A stretch of 7,441 nucleotides of DNA from Cytophagales bacterium. Its GTDB lineage: Bacteria > Bacteroidota > Bacteroidia > Cytophagales > Cyclobacteriaceae. The stretch covers positions 1 through 7,441 of the forward strand of contig JAJCYL010000686.1 in NCBI GenBank assembly GCA_029262955.1. Direction: 5' to 3'. The notes under the pieces were generated by a model. That model was not told the DNA's origin. It saw only the letters and a program-made list of their open reading frames with translations, and did no database searches. Of this stretch, positions 1 to 6,054 are shown in pieces (the first letter of the stretch is position 1; each line of letters starts with the position of its first letter). Made by a program: the position numbers and the translations under genes.

Positions 1-1473
1 GTTAAGAATAGTATTTACTCTTTTAGGATTCTCTTTGATCTGTTTCCAGGGTTCTGTTTCTGCCAAATACTTATTACCTAGTCGGGCAAGGTCCATGTAA
101 TGCCCCAAAGCTTCACGGAACTTAAAATCCTCTAATGCATCAGCAATCAAATGAGGGTAACTGGCTATACTGTCGATTGTTTCCTGATCAATGTCAAAGA
201 GTTGTGAAGTTGCAGGGACTTTTCCTTCACAAAATTTATGAGTTAAGACAATTGCTCTGTTCACAAAATTTCCCAAAATGGCCACCAATTCGTTATTCAC
301 CCTTGCCTGATAATCTTTCCAGGTGAATTCACTGTCTTTGTTTTCTGGTAGTATTGACCCAAGGACGTAACGTAACTCATCCTGTTTGCCGGGAAACTCA
401 TCCAGGTACTCATGTAACCAGACGGCCCAATTTCTACTGGTTGAGAGTTTATCTCCTTCCAGGTTTAAGAATTCATTGGCGGGAACATTGTCAGGTAATA
501 TATAATCTTTTCTTGCATGAAGAATGGATGGAAATATTATGCAATGAAAAACGATATTGTCTTTGCCTATAAAGTGAATTAACCGTGAATCATCTTTGGG
601 GTCGGCTTGTTTCTTCCAATATAACTCCCAATCTTTTCCGTTGTCTTTGGCCCATTGTTTGGTAGCTGATATATACCCTATCGGAGCATCCAGCCAAACA
701 TAGAGTTTTTTGCCCTCAGCTTCCTTTAAGGGGACATCTATTCCCCAATCAAGGTCACGAGTCATCGATCTGGGTTGAAGTCCTGCTTTAATCCAGGAAC
801 TACATTGTCCGTAAACATTGGCTTTCCATTCGCCTTTCTTACCCTCAATTAGCCATTTTTCAAGCCATTTTTGGTATTTATCCAGGGGTAAGTACCAATG
901 TTTGGTCGTTCTCAGTACCGGCTTGTTACCACTTAATGCGGATCTTGGGTTTTTAAGATCAGTCGGGCTGAGAGAAGTGCCGCACCTTTCGCATTGATCA
1001 CCATAAGCGTTTTCAAAACTACAGTTGGGGCACGTGCCGATTATGTATCGATCGGCAAGAAATTGATCGTATTCTTCATCATAGAATTGTTCACTCTCAT
1101 TCTCGACAAACTCCCCCAATTCATAGAGTTTAGTAAAGAATTCCTGCGATGTTTCATGGTGTAAAGCTTCAGATGTTCTATGATAGAAGTCGAAAGAAAT
1201 TCCAAAACGTTCAAATGAATTACTGATGCTTTTGTGGTACTTATCAATAATATCCTTTGGCGTTATCCCCTCTTTTTTTGCACGCAATGTAATCGCCACA
1301 CCATGTTCATCACTTCCACAGATATATGCCACGTCTCTACCCCGGGATCTTAAATATCTTACATATATATCTGATGGAATATAGGCTCCTGCCATATGGC
1401 CAATGTGTAGTGGTCCATTGGCATATGGTAAAGCGGCAGTTACAGTATATCTCTTAAATTTTCTTTTACTCAT
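1..1473 (-). CDS. metG: Methionine--tRNA ligase (MetRS), N-terminal 491 residues, 3' end outside window
   Basis: This cytoplasmic class I aminoacyl-tRNA synthetase charges tRNA-Met with methionine in an ATP-dependent reaction. The frame is open without a stop from the ATG at 1473 to the window edge. Visible landmarks are the HIGH motif at residues 23-26 (1396-1407), preceded by ALPYANGPL, and 'CGSDEHG' soon after. A zinc knuckle follows, with cysteines at 148, 151, 161 and 164 (CX2C-X9-CX2C, as in the E. coli-type enzyme). Next come 'VWLDAPIGY', 'FIGKDNIVFHC' and the KMSKS-equivalent loop, read here as K-L-S-T-S at residues 342-346 (436-450), followed by RNWAVW. The last ~110 visible residues match the start of the helical anticodon-binding domain ('NNELVAILGNFVNRA'). 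Bacteroidetes MetRS is usually about 680 residues with a C-terminal tRNA-binding domain, so that part should lie beyond position 1. No frameshift was seen. It is divergent from the lptG cluster. The identification is very secure. Confidence 0.97.
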   Translation of the reverse strand, partial: MSKRKFKRYTVTAALPYANGPLHIGHMAGAYIPSDIYVRYLRSRGRDVAYICGSDEHGVAITLRAKKEGITPKDIIDKYHKSISNSFERFGISFDFYHRTSEALHHETSQEFFTKLYELGEFVENESEQFYDEEYDQFLADRYIIGTCPNCSFENAYGDQCERCGTSLSPTDLKNPRSALSGNKPVLRTTKHWYLPLDKYQKWLEKWLIEGKKGEWKANVYGQCSSWIKAGLQPRSMTRDLDWGIDVPLKEAEGKKLYVWLDAPIGYISATKQWAKDNGKDWELYWKKQADPKDDSRLIHFIGKDNIVFHCIIFPSILHARKDYILPDNVPANEFLNLEGDKLSTSRNWAVWLHEYLDEFPGKQDELRYVLGSILPENKDSEFTWKDYQARVNNELVAILGNFVNRAIVLTHKFCEGKVPATSQLFDIDQETIDSIASYPHLIADALEDFKFREALGHYMDLARLGNKYLAETEPWKQIKENPKRVNTILN

Positions 1474-1493
1474 CTATTTTATGAACAAGTCGG

Positions 1494-1501
1494 CAAAGAT
1501 A
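1494..1501 (-). promoter_or_regulatory. Possible Bacteroidetes-type -7 element for metG
   Basis: Read on the minus strand this is TATCTTTG, an exact match to the Bacteroidetes housekeeping -7 consensus TAnnTTTG, and it lies 20 bases upstream of the metG ATG. That would give a very short leader. No clear -33 TTTG is seen at the right distance; TTCTG at 1521-1525 is the nearest resemblance. The call rests on one motif and its position. Confidence 0.4.
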
Positions 1502-1738
1502 TAAACTGTGAGAGCAGAAGCAGAATTTTTGTGGTATTCCTTAAATCCCCAGGACTTCTTTTATCACCTTTAAAGTCAATTGAATAAACCTCCAACGGTT
1601 CACTCAGTTGAATGCAGTTATAATTTGTCTAAGGCACTCATTATCAAGGAAAACCCTTGGAGGATGGCGGATTTCAGGGTATTATAGAATGATTACTAAC
1701 CATGGCAATATCATTTATCTCTAATATCCAACCTTCAC

Positions 1739-1768
1739 TTGATTTTACTCATTCTTGAGGTAGTTTTG
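1739..1768 (+). promoter_or_regulatory. Candidate Bacteroidetes-type promoter for the lptG-eamA-murB cluster
   Basis: TAGTTTTG at 1761-1768 is an exact TAnnTTTG -7 match. A TTG at 1739-1741 sits 19 bases upstream, at the expected -33 distance, although the full TTTG is not present. Transcription would start near 1774-1776, leaving a leader of roughly a dozen bases before the ATG at 1788. This arrangement also argues against the TTG at 1779 as the start codon. Confidence 0.5.
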
Positions 1769-1787
1769 TTGTCAGATTTTGGCGTTA

Positions 1788-2861
1788 ATGAAAATTATTG
1801 ACCGGTATATTTTAAAGAAATTTCTGAGCACATTCTTCTTTTGTGTCATACTATTGGTATTAGTCATTGTCATTATTGACTATACCGAAAAAGTCGACAA
1901 ATTCAACAAGGCTGGTGTAAGTCAAAAGGAAATTTTGGAATATTATGCAAGTTTCATTCCATTTATTGCTGGTATCCTGACACCAATAACCACCTTTATT
2001 GCGGTTGTTTTCATTACTGCGAAAATGGCTGCGCAAACGGAAATAATTGCAATTCTGGCCAGTGGTATGAGCTTCACCAGAATGATGTGGCCTTATTTTG
2101 TTGGCGCACTGATGATAGGAATGCTGAGTTTCTATCTCAACGGTTGGGTTATTCCTAATGCCAATAAGTTCCGCGTAAATTTCGAAGTTACCCATCTAAA
2201 AAAGGCATTTTATTTCAACGAAACGGATATACACTTCAAAGTAGGAGATGATCTCTATGCTTATCTGTTTCGATATAACAACCGAATTGATCGGGGATAT
2301 AAATTTACTTTGGAGAAATTTCAAGGAAATAAACTTTACCAAAAGCTGACCGCCAATACAATTGCCTGGGACACTGCGACTTATAAATGGCAATTGGAAA
2401 ATTGGCAGCTTAGAACCTTCAACGGTTTCGAGGAATTAGTTGAGGATGGCACAAAGATGGATACGACCTTGACTATCAGACCATCTGATTTCGACAATAA
2501 TTCAGGATTGGAGTCTGCTCTAACCATTGACGAACTTAATGCTCATATTGGATTACTCCAGTCCCGTGGAGCAGACGATGTAGAAATCTATCTGATAGAG
2601 AAATACATACGTTATATGATTCCATTCACTACCGTTATCCTGACCTTCATCGGTCTTATTGTTTCAGCCAGAAAATCAAGGGGAGGCACCGGTTTTCAAA
2701 TTGCTCTCGGATTTCTTATCGCTTTTCTTTTTATCATATTCTTTATTTTCAGCAAGGCACTTGCCGAGAAAAGCTCAGTAGATCCTTTATATGCGATATG
2801 GTTTCCTAACATTTTTTTTAGTCTGGTTGGAATCGTATTGTTCAAAGCCCTTCCAAGATGA
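1788..2861 (+). CDS. lptG: LptF/LptG-family permease, probable LPS export ABC transporter subunit
   Basis: This is an inner-membrane subunit of the Lpt machine, which (by family knowledge) pairs with a partner permease and the ATPase LptB to pull lipopolysaccharide from the inner membrane to the periplasmic bridge. At 357 residues it has the family's usual length. The layout is typical: three N-terminal helices (about residues 13-30, 56-77 and 100-118), a periplasmic beta-rich domain (about 124-270), and three C-terminal helices (about 277-293, 303-321 and 335-352). The conserved 'EIIAILASGMS' segment lies at 85-95, just after helix 2. The ATG at 1788 is preferred: it yields the family-like start MKIIDRYILKKF, whereas the in-frame TTG at 1779 adds only three residues. 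The stop overlaps the next gene's ATG. LptF and LptG are paralogues; the compact size suggests the LptG-like member, but I cannot separate them firmly. Confidence 0.88.
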   Translation: MKIIDRYILKKFLSTFFFCVILLVLVIVIIDYTEKVDKFNKAGVSQKEILEYYASFIPFIAGILTPITTFIAVVFITAKMAAQTEIIAILASGMSFTRMMWPYFVGALMIGMLSFYLNGWVIPNANKFRVNFEVTHLKKAFYFNETDIHFKVGDDLYAYLFRYNNRIDRGYKFTLEKFQGNKLYQKLTANTIAWDTATYKWQLENWQLRTFNGFEELVEDGTKMDTTLTIRPSDFDNNSGLESALTIDELNAHIGLLQSRGADDVEIYLIEKYIRYMIPFTTVILTFIGLIVSARKSRGGTGFQIALGFLIAFLFIIFFIFSKALAEKSSVDPLYAIWFPNIFFSLVGIVLFKALPR

Positions 2862-3757
2862 GTCAACAGGTCAAAGATCTGTTGGAATTACATTTTCTGG
2901 TCTTATTATGGGGATTTACAGCCGTTTTGGGACTCTTAATTGAAATTCCTTCGGTTGAAATCGTTTTCTATCGATCTCTTATTTCTTTCGTCGTCATTGG
3001 CATTGGGTTGTGGATTGCCGGAATGGAATTTAGGATTGATCAACGTGAGTTTTTGAAACTTTTTGTAGTAGGTTTTTTATTTGCTGCCCACTGGATACTA
3101 TTCTTTTGGGCTGCTAAAGTTTCTAACGCCTCACTTTGTTTGGCTGGTATGGCCACCACAGCTTTGTGGTCAAGTATCCTCGAACCTCTATTTGGGAAAA
3201 AGAGTATTAGTAAGTTGGAAATTTCATTGTCTTTAATTGCCATAGTTGGTCTATCCATTGTACTCAATGTTGAGTTTGATAGGGCTTTGGGATTGATACT
3301 TGCAATTGGGGCTGCATTTCTGGCAGCATGTTTCACCATTGCCAACAAGAGCCTGGTGACCAGACATGAGCCATTTAAAATTATGTTTTATGAGATGTTT
3401 GCGGCCTTCCTGGTAACAGCAGCCTTCCTCCCTTTTTACAAAAACTATTTAACAGATGGCAGTCTAAGACTGAACCCATCCTCCTATGACTGGATTTACC
3501 TGTTGGTTCTTGGAGTGATTTGTACAGGTTATGCCTATTCCATGTCCGTAAAGTTACTGAGGCGGATATCCGCCTTCACCGTAAACTTCACCATCAATTT
3601 GGAGCCAGTTTATGGAATTGCACTTGCTTTTCTGGTCCTTGGCGATAGTGAGAGAATGGATGCAGGATTTTATATCGGGACATCACTTGTATTGATCTCA
3701 GTTATTATTTATCCAGTCCTTAGAAGGAAGTCCAAAAAAATCAATTCGAATCGGTAA
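2858..3757 (+). CDS. EamA/DMT-superfamily transporter, substrate unknown
   Basis: This 299-residue, highly hydrophobic protein fits the ten-helix drug/metabolite transporter fold built from two EamA repeats (about residues 10-137 and 147-290). The internal duplication shows in the repeated Glu-Pro near the end of each half: 'SILEPLFGK' (E109-P110) and 'NLEPVYGIA' (E249-P250), 140 residues apart. The first half begins with 'LVLLWGFTAVLG', typical of the family. A basic tail (RRKSKK) follows the last helix, consistent with a cytoplasmic C-terminus. The ATG overlaps the lptG stop as ATGA, so translation is probably coupled. Members move metabolites, amino acids or lipid-linked sugars, and the sequence alone does not reveal which. 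The envelope neighbours make an envelope-related cargo conceivable but unproven. Confidence 0.9.
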   Translation: MSQQVKDLLELHFLVLLWGFTAVLGLLIEIPSVEIVFYRSLISFVVIGIGLWIAGMEFRIDQREFLKLFVVGFLFAAHWILFFWAAKVSNASLCLAGMATTALWSSILEPLFGKKSISKLEISLSLIAIVGLSIVLNVEFDRALGLILAIGAAFLAACFTIANKSLVTRHEPFKIMFYEMFAAFLVTAAFLPFYKNYLTDGSLRLNPSSYDWIYLLVLGVICTGYAYSMSVKLLRRISAFTVNFTINLEPVYGIALAFLVLGDSERMDAGFYIGTSLVLISVIIYPVLRRKSKKINSNR

Positions 3758-3780
3758 CTTTTCACAGATATTGCTTCAAT

Positions 3781-4794
3781 ATGGACATCCATAAAAACCA
3801 ATCACTTAAGCCATATAATACTTTCGGTCTCGATGTTTGTGCTGCCTATTTTGTAATAATTCAATCCATTGATGATTTTAAAGAGTTAGCAAAATCTGAG
3901 GTGTTTACTAAAAACAAGGTTTTGTTCCTGGGTGGTGGAAGTAACCTTTTGTTTACAGGTGATTTTGACGGATTGGTAGTCAAAAATGAACTCAAGGGGA
4001 TTGACATTATTGAGGAGAATGAAGAATATGTGATAATTAGATCAGGAGCTGGAGAGCAATGGCATGATTTGGTTTTATTCTCCCTTGAAAGAGGCCTGTT
4101 TGGTTTGGAGAATTTATCACTCATTCCCGGAACGGTTGGTGCAGCACCGATGCAGAACATTGGTGCCTACGGGACCGAGATAAGAGATGTATTTGTGGAA
4201 CTGGAATGTTTTGACGCCAAAACTGGTGAAAAGAGGACATTTAATAAATCGGATTGTCAATTTGGCTACAGGGATAGCATCTTTAAAAATAGCCTGAAAG
4301 GTAGCGTATTCATTAATTCCGTCACTTTGAAATTACAGAAGAAAGGTCCGGTCAATACTTCTTATGGGGCTATCAGAGAGACTTTGAGCTCTTGGAAGAT
4401 AACAGATCCAACACCTGTAGATGTCAGTCGGGCGGTTATTGCGATACGACAATCGAAGTTACCAGATCCGGCTGAAATTGGTAACGGTGGAAGTTTTTTT
4501 AAGAATCCGGTTATTACTTCCTCATTGTTCAAAGCTCTTAAGGAAAAATGGTCCGAATTACCAGGCTACAATGACGGTGATCATATTAAAATTCCTGCTG
4601 CCTGGTTAATTGAAGACTGTGGTTGGAAAGGAAAAAGAATCGGGGACATCGGTGTACATGAAAAACAGGCACTGGTATTGGTTAACTATGGTGATGGTGA
4701 TGGGGCAGCTTTAGCGGTGCTTGCACAGCAAATTAGGGATTCAGTGAGGGTCAAATTCAATATCGATCTCACGCCAGAAGTGAATATTATTTAA
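3781..4794 (+). CDS. murB: UDP-N-acetylmuramate dehydrogenase (UDP-N-acetylenolpyruvoylglucosamine reductase)
   Basis: This cytoplasmic FAD enzyme reduces UDP-GlcNAc-enolpyruvate with NADPH to UDP-MurNAc, the second committed step of peptidoglycan precursor synthesis. At 337 residues it matches the E. coli-like (type I) MurB. The FAD-binding part carries 'LKPYNTFGLDV', 'LGGGSNLLF' and 'IPGTVGAAPMQNIGAYG'. The type I 'GYRDSIFK' follows, with Y163 and R164 corresponding to E. coli Y158 and R159. The proton donor serine sits in 'GNGGSFFKNP' (S238), and the catalytic glutamate is in the C-terminal 'LTPEVNII' (E333). All expected catalytic residues are present. It starts 23 bases after the eamA stop with no evident promoter or terminator between, so it is probably the last gene of the lptG operon. 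Confidence 0.97.
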   Translation: MDIHKNQSLKPYNTFGLDVCAAYFVIIQSIDDFKELAKSEVFTKNKVLFLGGGSNLLFTGDFDGLVVKNELKGIDIIEENEEYVIIRSGAGEQWHDLVLFSLERGLFGLENLSLIPGTVGAAPMQNIGAYGTEIRDVFVELECFDAKTGEKRTFNKSDCQFGYRDSIFKNSLKGSVFINSVTLKLQKKGPVNTSYGAIRETLSSWKITDPTPVDVSRAVIAIRQSKLPDPAEIGNGGSFFKNPVITSSLFKALKEKWSELPGYNDGDHIKIPAAWLIEDCGWKGKRIGDIGVHEKQALVLVNYGDGDGAALAVLAQQIRDSVRVKFNIDLTPEVNII

Positions 4795-4906
4795 GCATTC
4801 TTACACGTTTGTCGGAATAATAGGCACCACTTACCGCAAATTGTGGATTATTCTCAACGACTAAGTCAAGGCAGTCGTATCCATCCCTTTGAATCCAAAA
4901 TTTCAT
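4787..4906 (-). CDS. Possible small protein of 39 residues, unrecognised
   Basis: A minus-strand ATG at 4906 opens a 39-codon frame ending in TAA at 4787-4789, so its tail overlaps the murB tail by eight bases. The peptide begins MKFWIQRDGYDCLDL, continues with VVENNPQFAVSGAYY and ends SDKRVRMLK. Its composition looks like a soluble folded segment: mixed charge, one cysteine, several aromatics and no membrane helix. A TAA codon sits directly before the ATG, so it is not the tail of a longer frame. I do not recognise it. Against it: no convincing ribosome-binding site, a promoter that would have to lie inside the neighbouring gene, and an opposite strand that is also stop-free here. It may be a real small gene, a remnant, or chance. 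Confidence 0.4.
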   Translation of the reverse strand: MKFWIQRDGYDCLDLVVENNPQFAVSGAYYSDKRVRMLK

Positions 4907-4922
4907 TTAAACTCATTTTACC

Positions 4923-5990
4923 ATGAAAAAACTTTTAATTGCAGCGATTGCCGTAGTGCTGACGATTCCTTCATTACAGGCGCAACAATTGATGGATGCA
5001 CCCAGAGGGAGTCAGTATTCCAAAGTTGTTCAGCGTATCGGATTGACTGATGTCACCATTGAATATTCGAGTCCCAGGGTCAATGACAGAGAAATATTTG
5101 GAGCGCTAGTGCCGTATGGAGAAACACCATTTCCCTGGCGAGCAGGAGCCAACGAAAATACAATTGTATCGTTTTCGGATGATGTAAAAGTAGAGGGAAA
5201 GGATATAAGTGCAGGTAGCTATGGTTTGCATTTCGTTCCTTCGGAAGGTAATTGGACGGTTATTTTTTCAAAGGACTACCAGGCTTGGGGCAGTTTTAAC
5301 TATAATAAAGAAAATGATGCTTTGAGAGTATCCGTAAGCACTCAACCTGTTTCTGAAAAGAGAGAGTGGCTGACATACGAGTTTGCCGACAAAGGGAGTG
5401 ACTATGCAGTGGCTTCGCTTGTTTGGGAGAACTTGAGAGTTCCATTTCGCATTGAAGCAGATGTTCATGGCCAGACCCTGGCAAACTTTAAGGCGGAACT
5501 AATGAGTCTGCCGGGATTTAGCTGGCAGGGGCCTTTGCAGGCCGCCAATTACTGTGCAACCAATGATATAGAGCTTGAACAAGGATTAAAATGGGCGGAT
5601 CAGGCTATTAACGCTCAGAAGAATTTTCAAACCATGAGCGCAAAAGCTGGCTTATTAAGAAAGACTGATAAGCAGGGAGAAGCTGATGCATTGATGGCTG
5701 AAGCTGTAGACTTGTCGGTTAATACTGCAGGAGATTTATACGGCTATGGACGGCAATTAATTGGTCAGGGTAAAAAGAAGGAAGCCATGGAGGTATTTAA
5801 GAAGAATGTCAAAAGGAATGGCGATCATTGGTTAGCTCCTCACGGGATGGCCAGGGCCTATTCGGCAATGGGAGATTTCAAAAAGGCATTACCACTGGAA
5901 CGTGAAGCATTGGAAAAAGCTCCTGCTGGCAGCAAAGGATTTTTAGAGGGATTTATTACCCAATTGGAAAAGGGAGAAGATTTTAACTAA
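4923..5990 (+). CDS. Secreted DUF2911 domain protein with C-terminal TPR-like repeats
   Basis: This 355-residue protein starts with a clear signal peptide (two lysines, then a hydrophobic stretch, then 'SLQA' with likely cleavage after A20), so it should act in the periplasm or beyond. Residues about 25-165 match DUF2911, including 'SPRVNDREIFG' (50-60), 'LVPYG' and 'WRAGANENT' (72-80); the function of this domain is not established. Residues about 205-335 contain helix-turn-helix units of TPR type. The best are 'GDLYGYGRQLIGQGKKKEAM' (270-289) and 'APHGMARAYSAMGDFKKAL' (305-323), preceded by two weaker units. The combination suggests a binding or scaffolding protein, but that is inference. 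It probably has its own promoter, since 128 bases separate it from murB; none is clearly visible. It ends just before a strong terminator. Confidence 0.9.
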   Translation: MKKLLIAAIAVVLTIPSLQAQQLMDAPRGSQYSKVVQRIGLTDVTIEYSSPRVNDREIFGALVPYGETPFPWRAGANENTIVSFSDDVKVEGKDISAGSYGLHFVPSEGNWTVIFSKDYQAWGSFNYNKENDALRVSVSTQPVSEKREWLTYEFADKGSDYAVASLVWENLRVPFRIEADVHGQTLANFKAELMSLPGFSWQGPLQAANYCATNDIELEQGLKWADQAINAQKNFQTMSAKAGLLRKTDKQGEADALMAEAVDLSVNTAGDLYGYGRQLIGQGKKKEAMEVFKKNVKRNGDHWLAPHGMARAYSAMGDFKKALPLEREALEKAPAGSKGFLEGFITQLEKGEDFN

Positions 5991-6007
5991 TTCGTCAAAA
6001 TTCAAAT

Positions 6008-6043
6008 TAAAAAAAGAGAAGCAGCAATGTTTCTCTTTTTTTA
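6008..6043. terminator. Bidirectional intrinsic terminator with GCAA tetraloop
   Basis: AAAAAAAGAGAA at 6009-6020 pairs perfectly with TTCTCTTTTTTT at 6031-6042. The stem continues inward through a G-U, a C-G and an A-U pair to a GCAA tetraloop (6024-6027), a GNRA-type loop, and one further outer T-A pair flanks it. The A-run on one side and the T-run on the other give a U-tract in either direction. It lies 17 bases after the DUF2911 stop and 11 bases after the converging permease stop, so it can serve both genes. Confidence 0.9.
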
Positions 6044-6054
6044 TTGAATCAAAT

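Larger units (their letters stand above)
1474..1787. other. Divergent intergenic region between metG and lptG, no gene seen
   Basis: This stretch of 314 bases separates the two divergent start codons. I followed the reading frames from each ATG on the minus strand and scanned the plus strand; all are short and broken by stops. It holds a candidate promoter at each end (minus strand at 1494-1501, plus strand at 1739-1768). The middle, about 1530-1735, shows no strong hairpin, repeat array or recognisable RNA. It is long for a simple divergent promoter pair, but nothing in it lets me name a further element. Confidence 0.7.

Noticed and set aside
135..572. Plus-strand open frames of 63 and 72 codons
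   Set aside because: They lie wholly inside the clear metG coding region on the opposite strand and resemble no protein.
1619..1624. TATAAT, resembling a classical -10 box
   Set aside because: There is no matching -35 at about 17 bases, and Bacteroidetes promoters normally use TAnnTTTG; the closer match at 1761-1768 is a better candidate.
1661..1682. Short ACCCT/AGGGT-like inverted repeat in the metG-lptG gap
   Set aside because: Five paired bases around a long loop are expected by chance.
1779..1787. TTG start extending the LptG-like protein by three residues
   Set aside because: The ATG at 1788 gives the family-typical N-terminus, and the TTG would sit only a few bases from the predicted transcription start.
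4884..4891. TCCCTTTG as a -7 element for the DUF2911 gene
   Set aside because: It misses the conserved A at position two and has no TTTG at the -33 distance, so it is too weak to list.
4795..4926. 43 stop-free codons on the plus strand in frame after the murB stop
   Set aside because: MurB already ends at its conserved 'LTPEVNII' tail and the stretch looks like the antisense of the minus-strand small ORF, so read-through or a longer MurB is not supported.
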